From: Dasypus novemcinctus | Lineage: Eukaryota; Chordata; Mammalia; Cingulata; Dasypodidae | Reading direction: 5' to 3' | Length of the DNA: 64,000 nt | Assembly: GCF_030445035.2 (NCBI RefSeq) | Contig: NC_080688.1 | Location: forward strand, 66,063,449-66,127,448 | Shown here: in pieces, positions 32,961 to 45,529 of the stretch | Numbering within the stretch: the first letter of the stretch is position 1 | Layout: each line of letters begins with the position of its first letter | Program-made: the position numbers and the translations under genes | Notes under the pieces: generated by a model | What the model was told of the DNA's origin: nothing | What the model saw: the letters and a program-made list of their open reading frames with translations, nothing else | Databases searched by the model: none

Positions 32961-33364
32961 TTGTAGATGTCAAAAGAGGTTCAATTATTTACCAAGGGCA
33001 GGCCTGCAGCTCTCACTGTTTGTTAACTATTAAGAAAATGAAGTTTACCAGGAATTTAACATGTCTAATGTACTTTTGTACCTGATTTAGAATAGGAAAG
33101 ATAACATTAAAATTATTAGATTATATTTAGAACAGGATAAAGGTATAGCACTTAATATTAATTAATGTATTACTTAATGCATAAAGATTCTGAGTTGCAA
33201 TTAATAGTTTTAAGTTTCAGGTTTGTAATACTTTACATATTATCTCTCCATGGGAGCAGGCCATAATGTCAATTTGTATTTAAGTTTTACTTACAGTACT
33301 CTGGTGATTATGGCTCCACTTGGTATGTTCTTCACACAGTGAGCAAGTCATAGCATCGTTGATC

Positions 33365-33682
33365 CTAGGGGGAAGCTAAGAAGGTAGTTTCCAGTATTTC
33401 ACTGGCCCGGTGGATAGTGCTCTCTGGCACTATGCAGCAGTGCCAGACTGGAGGCAATATCCATTGTATGTTTGGCTGTACTGAGCCATCTTTGGCTGCT
33501 GCAGGAGTTTGAAACTGCAACATAGTTTCCATCGACTTCAGGAGCACAACCAGAGGCTTGATGTAGTAAATATTTTTATTGTTTGGCAGGTCAGTGACCG
33601 GCCTAGCTAGTAACTCATAAGGAGAGGCCACCTGTAATGTATTTAAGGCCTGGTTTGAATGCACAAGAGAGTTTGACAACAT
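33365..33682 (-). pseudogene. Unidentified retroviral-type open frame in ERV-3
   Basis: A 105-codon open frame (LNTLQVASPYELLARPV, WILPPVWHCCIVPES). From position near the 3' LTR it could belong to pol or env, but I do not recognise a definite domain. It may be a chance frame. Confidence 0.3.
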
Positions 33683-34078
33683 TGAAGTTTATCTTTTGAT
33701 TTTTATATACCTTTTAAACATTTCCAATGCAATGTGTTACATAATAAGTGGCTTTGCTTACTTTTACAATTTTACCATGAAGGTATTCTTAGGTATTTTA
33801 CCATAGTAGTGAAGAAAAAAACTATTTTTCATTGTTAAAATGAAAATGGAAGATTTTTAACAGAATTAAGGTAACCTTTTGCTGAGACCAGCTCAGCAAT
33901 AGGTTTGCATGAAGGGAAGGTGACGCAGAACTGAAGGAATAAAAGGACAGAAAGAAAGACACAAGAGAGGAAACAAAGATGGGACCAGGGGACTTCACAG
34001 CTTTTGAAGCTGAGGGCCTCAACCCTAGTTTTTCCTCATTGTATTTATTTGAAAGCTAATGAGCAGCTGTGAGCTATA

Positions 34079-34256
34079 AGAAGCAACTTGCAACACAACT
34101 AGCAACTTGCAACATATACAATAAGATAATTTACAATAACAGGAGGCAACTCAGAACATCTTGTACAGTAACAAGAAGCAACTTGCAACATCTACAATAC
34201 GGTAATTTACAATAACGAGGCAACTCAACATCTTGTACAGTAACAGGAAGCAACAA
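34079..34256 (+). repeat. Tandem repeat of about 72-79 bp
   Basis: Two copies of a unit containing AGCAACTTGCAACAT, TAATTTACAATAAC, GAGGCAACTC and ATCTTGTACAGTAACA, preceded and followed by partial units. Confidence 0.8.
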
Positions 34257-37200
34257 ATAGGTAAACCAATTTTCCACAACAACCTTTTATTACCATTACT
34301 TAAATATGCACCTTGCAGTGATTTTTAGACAGGTTTCATTACCACAAAGTTAGTTTTTGCTATTAATACCAATCCAGGTTTTATTTAACAATGGCTTCTA
34401 GAACTAGAACCATTTAAATGTTTCAGTTTGGAAGATGTTTTTTACAAACTTTTTACAATTGACCACAGTTATAGACTGGCAAATTTACTCCAGATTAAAA
34501 TTAGCATCCAATGGAATTTACCCCGTGCATTTAAGAGAGAGAGAGCAGTTTTAAACTTAATTTCATTTCATTAAACACGAGCTTACATTATTTTAAAGAT
34601 TTAACACATAGAATGTTAATTTATTAACCGGGTATTTTATAAATCTAAGAGATACAATGTTAACTTATAAATCTGGTATTCTATAAACAGAAATTGTTAT
34701 TGATTAAATAATGTTTTTTTTTTCCTTTTTTATAGGAACTTAAAACTTTTGTTTTTGATAATTTTAAAACTGAATAATTTCAAAAGCATACTAACTTTTA
34801 GGCTCTGGAATATAAAGCAATTATTTAACCTGTTTTAATTATAATTTAATAAGGATTTCATGGCTTTTTAACAGTTCTGTATTTAGATTTTTTTCCATGA
34901 CCTTTTATACCATTTAGTTTAATTTAGGTTTTAGAAATATATATTACTTATGTAACTGCATATTTAATTTTAGCAAATAAGTTCACATGAATAGTTTGAT
35001 ACAGAAACACCATTTCGTTATTTAAAAACTTTTTCTTTGCTGGTTAATTTAAAATATAGTTCCCTCACTGACTTTCCTAGTTACATTGCTGTTTGGAGGG
35101 AACCTGGCAAGCATTTGGGCTTCTGTTTAGACTGGAAAGAAACCAGGTAGCTTTTACTCATTTTTTTTCTCTGAGACAGCCTGAACAGTGGGGGTTGCTT
35201 AGTAAGGCCTGGTACACTGAGAAGAGTATTGCCTACTCTTGGAAAACCTGGCAATAGTTATTTCTGATTTCTGGTGGAAATGGCCAATCAGAATTAATTT
35301 CTATTATTTTAAAGGTCAAGGAAAAAGACAGTTTCTCCTTTAAAGGGGTAAAGAGGAAATGAGAAGACTAAAAATATTTAGAATGGCACAAAAGTGATAT
35401 GCATAACCCCCTCCCCTTTTAAATTTAAGAATAAGTTTTAAAGTTTAATTATTATGTTGGTTTGTTAAGGGGTGGACCAGACCTGCGGGAACTGTAAGTA
35501 AAGGCAAATGTGAATGCAGTTTATAATTACCATCACAATAGTTGAAGACCAGGGATGAAATTAGTTATAAAATAACTATAGGATAAGTTTGAGTAATAAC
35601 CATCACTATCACAGTAAGCATTAGATAAACACGAAGTAGCGATAAATAGAGGCAAATTAATTCAATATCACAATTACAATAGCCAAAATCCAGGCCACAT
35701 TTACTCTATTGTAATAGCTTTAGTTATAAATTTTTATATATATATAGTACTTATAAAATGATTTTCATTCTTAGAGTTTTTAGTATGTTTTACTTTAAGA
35801 TGAACTGAATACCTTTATTAATTAAGTTACAAGAACCTTATTAGTAACATTCTGCAAAGCTTTCCTGTTTTTTCTAGTAACTGAACACATTTCGTAAGTG
35901 GGTTATGCATTTAATTCATCAGCTAGACAGTATTGGCATTTAAAGATTCGTTTTTAAGTTACCTTTTACCATGATTTCTTAGGCACAAGCAAACTGACAA
36001 AATCCAAACACAGATTTTAAAGTTCAACACAAAGTTAAGCACAGATTAAAACAGAAGAATTCCATATCTTAGCATTTTAAGGAACAGCACATGAGGTATT
36101 ATTTCAATTACTATTTACATCTTTTATAGGCACAATTGAGTTTAAACTGAGAAATTTGAGGTTTATTTTTCTCCAATTTTTAAGGAGACATGACATGAGT
36201 TCTCTGGGTTTTCAAATTTATCTGTTTGGTTTTTTTCTGCAGTGTTTCATGACCCTTACTGCTGACTATTCCAAGCCAAACCATTAAAAAGGACTATCAA
36301 ATGATTAGAAGTTTATTGTTTCAAGCAATAACCTCTTTCCTTCAGACCAAGGTATTTTACCAGTTTACAGCTTTAAAACATTTTAAAGCATTTCTACATA
36401 GACTTACAAAGAGAGAGATTCAGAAAAGCAGGACCTGGGCAGAAGTTAATTATGTGAATTTATTTTGGTCTTTGATGCTTTAGGGAGGGAATTTTATTGC
36501 ATTTATCCTGATTCTGATTCTGTGTCTCCTTCGCCTCCCCTCTTCCAGGTAGATCAGTGATTAGATAGGAATGTGGCTTATGGAATAGAAGGTGTGGACT
36601 CACTGGAAGGGGGCAAGCCACTCCCCGCTTTTCAGCTCTCTGTTTTTGCTATGTATCCTCCTAAAGGGGGGGAAGGAAGGTAATGGTGATGAGTTCCAGG
36701 CTGCTAAAATGGCTCGAAAATAACTTTTCAGGCTTGACGCCTTCCCGGGGAACCCCACTCTGGCAGAGCTATGATTCAAGCCACTGGCTTCACCAGCCAC
36801 CCTGACTGGGGCCAGTTTCAATAAACCTGGGTGGGCGGCAAGGACACAGACAATCCCTGAGCCTTGGCAAATGGGATGGACCCAGGGACGGGACAGCAGA
36901 GCATGTGCAAACATTTGGATTGAGTGGTTTTGCCTTATAAACTATAATCATCGCACTCCTTTGCCAATGGCAAGGGAGGGTTCCAGCTTAACCAAATTCC
37001 CCACTTTATGTAGTTACATAATTTAACACCAGCATTTAGCACACAGACAGAAGCACAAACTTATCGATCTGACTCACAATTTCTATATATTTTTTTATTT
37101 GGCACGGCTGCCCCTGCAGTCATTACAAACTTTAGAGAGACCACTAAACATTAACATTTGAGCAGGATTCCCTGCTTACGCTTGCTGTTTATAAAGTGAA

Positions 37201-37380
37201 TTTATCTGCAATTCAGCACCAAAACAAAAAGACTCCAGCCCCCTGTTCAACCTTACATTCAGATCAAATCAAGCCTCACTGCAAAGCTGATCCAGTTTCC
37301 TGTAACCAAGATTTTCTAAATCCAGACCAATTTTTCTAGGATGTTAGGACTTGAACCTATAAACATTCTTTCCTATTATA
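34257..37380. other. ERV-3 interior, mostly AT-rich and unassigned
   Basis: Long stretch without a coding signal I can name. 36490-36960 is more GC-rich (open minus frame SRPWVHPICQGSGIVC) and could be a separate LTR-like insertion. Confidence 0.4.
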
Positions 37381-37862
37381 ATCAAGCCTTCACTACCTCA
37401 GTAGAGACAAGACCAGAACTGGATGCTAACATGCAGCTAGCCAAACCCAAACACCAGGCTTTTTTTCCTTTTTTCCCCTTTCCTTTCAGACCTGGAGGAC
37501 CGGCTTCCCCCTGAATTTCTAGAGGTAATGCGGTCTCCTGGGAAGTGATTGGACTCCCTTTCTTAGCAATTAAAGCTAGAGTTTTTCCTGACACTATGCT
37601 CCCAGGGGGAGTCTTACCTTTTCCATATTTGGAGTTTTTTTCATTCCCAGAATTTTTTTCCAGACCTTCCATTGCCCTTTTTTGTTGTTGTTGGGAAGAT
37701 TCCAGTGGAGCCCACATTTTTTTCTGGACTAAATGTAGTCCAGGGGTGCCTAGATTTGGGCTTCACCTGAGTCCTCCCAGCTTCCTCAGGATTCCGGAAG
37801 GGATAGTGAAATACTACCTTCTCTGGCCTTCATTTGCAAATCCTGGATGAGCCCCCAGATCT

Positions 37863-38373
37863 TGCAGATGTTGAGAGAGGTTCAATTATTTGTGTATGAA
37901 AAGGCCAGGACTCAGTAATAATTTTGGGAAGGAAAAAGGAATTTATTTACGGCTGGCTGGGCTTGGAGCTTCTCATTTAATATCCGGGCCCTGAACAAGA
38001 TTTTCGAGTTCCTTTTATATAGAGGAAGAGTTAAATAATCTTTTGTTTGATTTAACACATATCTCCCAAATCCTGGGTAAGCTGTTAGCGTGGACTTCAT
38101 ACATTCTAGGTAAGTTTTTAGCACATTTGGTTTGCATTTTCCCTGAATATTTAAAGTTTATAGAGTTTGCATTGCTAAATTGTTTTTTCTGGGACTGGAG
38201 TTGTTGCCAAGGTTACCAAGGGCAGGGCTGCACCTCTCACTGTCCCACATGCATAGCTCAGGACACATATGGCTCAGGTTATCTATGAAGAGAGGAACAG
38301 CCCCCACACATAGCCTATATCAAACTGATGAAATCTTAGATACTGTTATCATTTCAAAATGCCGATGTTCCTA
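37863..38373 (-). repeat. ERV-3 5' LTR
   Basis: On the minus strand: a TATATAAAAGG box (about 38018-38006), AATAAA (about 37945) and an end at TGCA beside the primer site. The outer boundary is set at TGTAGGAACATCGG; the next plus-strand bases are a C8 tract. Confidence 0.7.
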
Positions 38374-38469
38374 CATTCCCCCCCCCTCCATATCAGGGTG
38401 ATGAAAACACATCTAAATTACCATTATATCCTTCAGAAATGGCCTCCCACCCCACACTCAGAATGGTGT

Positions 38470-39300
38470 ATCTTTCAGGCAGGGCACCTCTACCTCAGGA
38501 GGGCTGAATCAGGACCAGTTCCCTTTCCAGCAAGCACCTGCAGGAATAGATGACCAAGCACAACCTAGGGGTTATTTTTATGTACATACTCCATTGTTAA
38601 CATCAGATTTATATAGTTGGTAAAATTCAGGAAATTGACCAAAAGCTGGATGAAAATCCATTGGTATTCTTCAAGAGACTCGAGGCATATCATCAATTCA
38701 TTGAGTTGGATCTGGAAGATTTTGTTAACAGGTGAAATGATAATCTTTTGTTTGTCTGAGTACTCCTGATATTTGTCACAAATTGCAAAATAGTAGAAGG
38801 AGGGCTAGGACTGCCAACTTCATCCCTGGTAGAGATTGCTTTCAAGGTGTTCTATAACTGAGAAGCAGCCCAAGAAAAACATCAGAAGGAAACAATTGCA
38901 TATAAAACTAAATCAAATGCTAATCTTTTAGGAGCAGTCCTGAACAAAACCCTCCAGTAACAGAGGGAACCAAAGAAAGGTAAGACCTCAAGGTTCCTAG
39001 AAAACCTCTAGACCCCCAGCAGTGTGCTTACTGCAGAGAGGATGGGCACTGGAAGTAAGAATGGCCCAATTTCACAAGGAAAAGAGTATGAAAGACTACT
39101 AAACCTGCAGCCCAATATCCACAATTTGCAGGAGCACAAAGATAGCAATCTAGAGTGAGGGGGCCTGAAGGTATTTCCCTGCCAGACAGGAAAAGATCCT
39201 AACCACTCATAAGAAACCTCAGGTCTCTTTCCAAGTGGGTGACGAATTAGTAAATTTTCTGGTAGATACAGGAAAAACTTTTTCAGATTTCAATTATTAG
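38470..39300 (+). pseudogene. ERV-5 gag-protease remnant (plus strand)
   Basis: Plus-strand gammaretrovirus-like order. Capsid start (PRGYFYVHTPLLTSDLYS, about 38560-38615), a capsid C-terminal stretch (DENPLVFFKRLEAYH, about 38650-38695), a nucleocapsid zinc knuckle with CAYCREDGHW (39022-39051), whose last Cys reads Trp after a stop, and protease (FQVGDELVNFLVDTG, 39230-39274) with the catalytic DTG. Frameshifts separate the parts. It probably belongs to the same provirus as 32456-32960, split by ERV-3. Confidence 0.75.
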
Positions 39301-39814
39301 CTAACTCCTGAACTTTGAGTCTGTCCATTGGATATGCTCCTGAACCTTAAGTCTGTCTGTTAAGTGTACTACTGAAGAGTAATCTGGACTATATAAGTGT
39401 TACATGTCTGTCCAACCTACTAAATTAGTGTTTTAACTGCATTTACACTGCTTCAGTATTCTTAACTGGTTGTTGGTTACTAATGAAATTGTTTCCAAAA
39501 ACAAGCTTACATATTACAGGCAACACTAATCCCAGAGGAGATCTTAAAAGTAGTAATAAACAGAGATGTGAAATGATGGAGAACTTGGAGACAGTCATAC
39601 CAAAGAAGCGAGAATTAGAAGTCAAATTAGTAAGCTTTATGTTTCTGTTGGTGTGTCTAACTCTTTGTGTTTGTCTATTTGTTTGGTTTATATTTTCATA
39701 CCTCTGGATGGTAATATCAAATTGACAGTTGCAAATTCATAAAAGAGCTCTATTCATATTGCTTAACATTAAATAAATGCTTATATGGGTAAATGAATAC
39801 TCCTGGAGTTCAGA

Positions 39815-40262
39815 TTAGAAAATCCAAACAGGATATAAACAGGATATGACTCTAGCAATGGGAGAGGGAGGAAGAGGTGTGATATGGGGCATTTTCAAGA
39901 CTTGAAGTTGTCCTGAAAGATACTGCAGGGACAGATGCAGGACATTGTTTATCCTGCCATAACCCACTGGATGGACTGGGGGAGAGTGTGGACTACAATG
40001 TAAACTATGGTCCATGAGGTGTGGCAGTGCTCCAGGGTGAATTCACCAAGTGCAATGAATGTACCTCACTGATGAAAGGAGATGTTGATGTGGGAGGAGG
40101 GGCAAGGTGGGGTATATGGGAACCTCTTATGTTTTTTAACATAATCTTTTGTGTGATCTATTTATTTTTTTTAAAAAAGACAATGAAGGTGATTATGTTT
40201 AAAAAATAAAATTTAATAAAAAAATATGCATACAATAAAACATCTGATTAAAGAAACTATTA
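39815..40262 (+). mobile_element. L1 3' end (3' UTR and A-tail)
   Basis: Same block as 30655-31065: GACATTGTTTATCCTGCC, GAGTGTGGACTACAATG, AAGTGCAATGAATGTACC, GGGGTATATGGGAACCTC and an A-rich end with AATAAA. Confidence 0.87.
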
Positions 40263-41050
40263 AAAAAGAAAAAACTAAGAAGGTTGTCCTGTATTTTTCC
40301 ATAATCTCTCTATAACCTTGGCTGAATTCCACTGACTCATTAAAACTGGTCTAGGAAAGGATGGGGAATGGGGCTGGGTGTGGAAAGATAGGGGAGGTGT
40401 GAGGTTATCTTAGAATTTTGTCTACTAGGCCTGGAAATTAAAATGATAAGGTCAGAGAGACTAATACAGAATAAACCTTGTTTTGTAATTTCCCTACTAA
40501 ACTGTAACAACCTTGAGCTGAGAGTAATAATCTAATGGCCAAATTTAGTAAGTAAAGAAAAAGTTCTTGAAAGCTATGAAAAGGTTTTTTTACACTATGA
40601 TTAAAACAAAACAATTACAATATATGCTCTAGAACCTAATAGTATGCTTTTGAGGTTATTTACAGTTTGAAGGTGCTATTAAAATAAAGTGGTTTTAACC
40701 TCTTATGAAGGAAAAGCAAAAACACATTGCTTATGTAAACTATTATCATTTTGATTTTATTCTACTCAGGTGTAATCTCCCTAGGTTTCTATGGATACTA
40801 ATAAAATAAGGTAACATTAAGTCTGTTAAATCTTTAAAATGATGAAAATTCTAAGTCTTTGGTTAATGAAATGATTACAGATCCCTTTTAAAAATAATTG
40901 TTTTGCCTAAATTGAAATGACTAGTTTTTCACAGAACAGAATGAGGGATATGAGACTTAAATGGATATGGAAAGAAGTAGAAGGGTTGTGAAAGCTTGTT
41001 TAAGGGAGTACGTTTAGTACTGGTATAGTTGGAAGATGCTAGATTCCTCT
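40263..41050. other. Intergenic, unassigned
   Basis: AT-rich; no gene, RNA or clear repeat recognised. Confidence 0.45.
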
Positions 41051-41051
41051 A

Positions 41052-41545
41052 TGTTCTTGGCATTGTCGCATAAAAGAATTTAAGAACATGCCAGTTTAAT
41101 TAGGCCAGCAAAAAAGAGTTTATTGAGAAATGGGAAAAAAGTGTAAAGTACATACCCGAAACATAGATGCTGTCTACCTCCAGGTAAAGAGGAGCACCTG
41201 GGGTGGGGGTGGAGGGGTATCCTTTATTAAAGATGTTCTCCTCTCCTCCCCTTTCCTAATGTTGGTGAGGGGCCCCAGCTGTTTGCAATTCTGATTGGTT
41301 GCCTTATGATCCCCAACTATTAGCTCTCAGGGGCCAAATGATGAGGCCTTTGTTGGGAGTTATCTGGGGCTTATTCATGACCTCTCAGAAAGGTCCTAGG
41401 ATTTTGCAGATCTTTCTGGCTTTGTTCTTAGTAGTGGCCTTTTCCTGGGGTTTCCAGGTGGGGTCTCATTGCCATGTTCTCTGCTGTGTCCCAGCTGTGA
41501 CTCATTTTCCCTTTTCCCTATACTAACCTGCCTCATAAGATAAGA
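41052..41545 (-). mobile_element. LTR-like element (solo LTR candidate)
   Basis: Minus strand ends GCCAAGAACA and has CAATAAACTCTTTTTTGC (about 41125-41105), a retroviral poly(A)/U5 layout. The GC-rich upstream part reaches about 41530. I could not fix both ends or a target duplication. Confidence 0.6.
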
Positions 41546-42285
41546 TGGCTGGTTTTCATAAAATCAGGTGGAAATATCTAGGACAAGACTTGAATGAAAA
41601 TGGAAAGTTGTAGAAGGGTTAGCGGAAGTAATTTTTCACTTGTTGGTGACTGAAATTCAATAAGCTTATCTAAAGGTGAAATTTGTCTTGAGATGAAGTA
41701 ATTAGTCTATGTGATTATGGATGGTTATAGAAGTTTGTAAAAGCATTTTCTAAACTGAAAGATTACAATATAAATGACTGATTCCAGGAAATCATTACTA
41801 AATAGAAATCTAGGAGCTGATATTAAAAACAAAAAATAACTTTATAGTAGAAAAACCTGTTGGACACCACCTTAATCTCTTATGATCTATGCTAACTAGG
41901 CAGGTTGACCTTACCATATCTTTAATGTTGTTGTTGTTATTGTTGTATTAAATGCAAAGCTTCTTCTGTTTTGGAAGTTAAGACTTTTCCAAACTAGTTT
42001 ACTAATTTATTTGTCACTGGAATAGAGGCCTGTTAGACCTGTTTAAATATAATGTTCAAATGTTACAACCTTTAAAATTCTAATAAAATCCTTAAGGATA
42101 TCTTTCATTTCAAACTTTTACAAAAGAATTTGCTCTTTCACCTTGTAAAAAAAAAGTGAGGTGCTAAAGCAGATACGTTTATGAAAATTAATGTTATCAA
42201 TATATTAATATTTTAATTCACAATGGAAAAATATATTCCAAAACTGAAATCTCCTAATACTTGTATAAACTGTGGGAAAGTTTGA
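41546..42285. other. Intergenic, unassigned
   Basis: AT-rich, with no recognised gene or repeat. Confidence 0.45.
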
Positions 42286-43330
42286 ATATATGCTTAAAGT
42301 TCTTCAGTATGTTCTCCCAGTGTCTTCTTAATATCCTTAATCTCTTCCTTCACTTCATTAAATTGATCCATGATATTTGTTTGGACAGCTTTAATTAGTC
42401 GTTAGATGTTCTGCATCTCTTCCTGGTTTTAGTTTGTTCATTGGACTGGGCCAGGTCTTCCTGCTTCTTAGTATGATTTGTAATTTTTTGTTGCTGTCTG
42501 GTCATCTTTTTATCTTGATGGGTTTATTCAGTTGATTAGCTTCTCTCTCTACTCTAGGGTTTTATGTAGCTGCTGTTCTTGTGTGTGTGTGAAGTTTTCT
42601 CTTTGACACTTTGTTCTTGTTCTATTTCCTTGCTGTTTTCTATGTTCCCTTGAAGGAAAAGAATTAGGGCCAGAGAAAGCTAAAGAGGTAAGAAATGAAA
42701 AAGGATAATAGTAATAATAACAGTAAAAGTTAGAAGAGGAACCATATAAGACCTTGGATAATGAATGTTTAACCCAAGTAAGCAATGTAGAGTTATAGGA
42801 ATAAAAAAGTGGAGTACCTAAAATGAAATGGGAAACCGAATACAGAAAAATATACAGAATGAATTAAAAGGTCAGAATGATGAGGAGAGAGGAAAAGAGA
42901 AAAGAAATGACAAAGAGAAAAAAGTTAATAAAAGAAAGAAAACATGATAGATGAGATAGAAATAAAAACCAGAAAAATTGAGGACTAAACAAAGAGAGGT
43001 GGAATGTAAAAACAACAACAGAAACTGGAAGATAGAAAGATGAAGGAAAAGAGATAGCATTGGTAGATAAAATTGGTATACACAGAAAAGGGGAAATCAA
43101 GGAAGAGGAAACACAGCAAACAAGAAACAAGCCAGCAGCACCTAATAAAAAAGGGGGGGGGGGTGGTGTGGGAAGAAAGAGGAAAGAAAAACAAGAAAAC
43201 AAAACAAACACACAAGCATGTAGTCAAACAAAAACTAAGGAAGAACAGCCTTCCCTCTTAGGAGATTTTCAGACTGCTGGTGTTCATCGGTCAATTACCC
43301 TGCAGTCTTCCCTCCACAGGTTTTGACGTG
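42286..43330 (-). mobile_element. L1 5' part (start of ORF1 and 5' UTR), antisense
   Basis: 42290-42600 matches the ORF1 coiled-coil start also seen at 57724-58000 (CTTCTTAATATCCTTAATCT, TTCCTGCTTCTTAGTATG, TATCTTGATGGGTTTATTCA). The purine-rich part to about 43260 is taken as the 5' UTR. A G-rich run lies at 43152-43166. The many open frames here are low-complexity artefacts. Confidence 0.7.
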
Positions 43331-44590
43331 GGTTTTAGTGAGTAAACTAAGTTAAATTTTTTTCTTTTGAAACTTTTTTTAGGAAAAATAAGAGACCCAA
43401 GAGAAGCTAATACAAAAATAATGTCTGTGTTTTCCCTGTCTAAAGTATCAGCTGGATGTTCGATATCCCAGTGGATCACTACTCTAAGAAGAACCAGGAA
43501 TCAAACTAGGGACCTTGTATATTCAAGGTGAAAACTCCTCCACTGACCTAAACTTTCTCATTGAGTCAGTTAGCTCTTCAGAAAGCTATCCAGTAACTTT
43601 CCCTTGGGCAGGTTGACTTTTTGCATTTGGATATATTCCTGCTGATGAAGAGTCTGTCCCTGCCCCTTTTCTATTCTATTGCCTTCTCTCTCAGGACAGA
43701 AGGATGCAATAGCCTGTGTGAGGGGATCTCCCCTCACCTATCCAGGTCAGGTTGAGTTCCCTTTTGAAATTCAAATGGGACCCTCTTCAAGACCACGTCC
43801 TCCTCCCAGTGAAGTAGGCTAGTAAGATAGGGAATCAGTAGATGGATCTGGAACCTAGCAAAAAGCCCAGGTAGACTTCAATAACCCCAAGATGGTGGTG
43901 GAAAGACCCTCTCCCAAGATTCTGCCACTCAGAAGAAGACTTCCTCCAGAAGCCAGGAGACCCTGGATATTCCCTAAGGACTTTATCATTGGACCCTCCT
44001 AGAAGACTGATTGGGGAAATAAGCAATCAATCGTTGAACATCTAGAACTCCTCCCCTGCCATTAGCAAAGGGGTGGGATAATTAGCAGTTGAAAAAGTGG
44101 CACTGGGCCTGAGTCACTCTCTTGTGCTCTCTTGCTTTTGGACCCAGGCTCCAGCTGCCTCTCCCATGCTTGGATCACCATGCAAGTAAAACTTGGGCAT
44201 TTATAACCTATAATAGGAAATCATAGACTGTAAATCAGCCCTTTTTGTCACTTTTCAGCCCCTTCCTCTTTACCTGGGACCCCTGATTATTGTTTTCTCC
44301 CATTTCTCTTCCCTCCCTACCTAAAGAAATTACTGGCCTAACTCGCCCAATGTGCTCTTGAAATTCATTTCTCCAGCATAGTCAAAAAACCTAAACAAAA
44401 TCCAGGGACACCAGGGGATCCTAAATAGCCTCTTGGAAGTTTGTTAAATGCTTCCTACTCTTCACCTTCTTTAGGGGAGTTGCAATTTTGATAGTTTTCA
44501 GTATGGGACTTGAATTGTCTGACTCTGCCCTATTCCAGGCCAAGTTTCTTTATCCTAGGGCAGTTAGATAAATTGGACTGCCTCAGCAGA
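43331..44590. other. Intergenic, unassigned; possible LTR at 43690-44220
   Basis: No gene. 43475-43560 weakly resembles a decayed tRNA-type SINE (GGAATCAAACTAGGGACC). 43690-44220 has an LTR-like texture (AGCAAAGGGGTGGGATAATT, CTCTTGTGCTCTCTTGC), but no ends could be fixed. Confidence 0.35.
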
Positions 44591-44599
44591 TTCACCTCT

Positions 44600-45520
44600 C
44601 CTCTCTTCCTGGTGAATGTCATCTATGTGGAAAAGCCTTTATTCAGTACTCTCATTTTAGAGAAAATGAGAGAATTCACAAAGGACAGAAACACTCTGTA
44701 TGCCATCTTTGTGGGAAAGGTTACTTTTGTCACTTCCATTAAATGGTATGTGAGAATTCACACTGGAGACAAACTACATGAACGTCATGTATGTAAGAAA
44801 GGCTTCCATCTATATTCTCATCTTAAATGACTTGAAAAAACTCATACTGGAGAAACCCTATGGATGTCACCATATATGTGACAAAGGATTCCATCAGTAT
44901 TCTCATCTTACATGACATGAGAGAACTCACACTGGAGAGAAACCTATGAATGTCATCTGTGTGGGAAATCCTTCAGACATTACTCTCATCTTAGATGACT
45001 TGACAAAATTCATACTGGAAAGAAACCCTGTGAATGCCATCTTTGTGAGAAAGGCTTTATTTATTCTTATGCCCTTAAACAACATTTCAGAACTCACACA
45101 GGAGAGAAACCCCATGAATGCCATCTATATGGGAAAGCCTTCAGTCTTTATTCTTATCTTAGACAACATGAGACTATTAATACTGGCAAGAAACCCTATG
45201 TATGCCATCTTTGTGGGAAAACCTTCTCTAATTGCTCTTCCCTTAAATGACATGCGAGAACTCAACACTGGTCAGAAACCCTATGAACGTCATCTTTTTG
45301 GGAAAGCCTTTGTTCATTATTCTTCCTTTAAACAATATGAGAGAACCCAGTGGACAGAAGCCTCATGAATATCATGTATGTGAGAAGGCTTTAATCTGTA
45401 TTCTCATCTAAGATGATTGAGAGACTCACACTGGAGAGAAACCCAATGAATATCATCTATGTGAGAAACCCATGTTAGTATTCTGACAATAAATGAAAAT
45501 GAAAGCACTCACACTGTAAA
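44600..45520 (+). pseudogene. C2H2 zinc-finger array pseudogene
   Basis: Repeats of about 84 bp encode linkers and fingers of the Kruppel type (ACTGGAGAGAAACC linkers, then CATCTNTGTGGGAAA and finger ends). At least ten degenerate fingers can be followed in changing frames; stops, frameshifts and lost His/Cys codons are common. The longest clean piece is 44946-45368. No KRAB part is visible, so the parent gene cannot be named. It could be a retrocopy or the remains of a finger exon. Confidence 0.85.
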
Positions 45521-45529
45521 GGTCTTGGA

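Larger units (their letters stand above)
32962..38373 (-). mobile_element. ERV-3: minus-strand class I provirus, tRNA-Pro-like primer site
   Basis: The 5' LTR (about 38373-37863) is followed on the minus strand by TGGGGGCTCATCCAGGAT (37857-37840), which is the tRNA-Pro primer site with two changes. The interior runs leftward to a short piece at 32962-33020 that matches the LTR U5 end (AGAGGTTCAATTATTT) joined to another LTR block (ACCAAGGGCAGG), taken as an internally deleted 3' LTR. Most of the interior is AT-rich and not recognisable as gag-pol. Confidence 0.65.

Noticed and set aside
34079-34256. Direct repeats considered as a CRISPR-like array
   Set aside because: Long imperfect tandem units without regular unique spacers, in a vertebrate genome.
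43060-43330. Lys/Gln-rich frames near the G-run
   Set aside because: Low-complexity purine-rich L1 5' UTR, with no domain.
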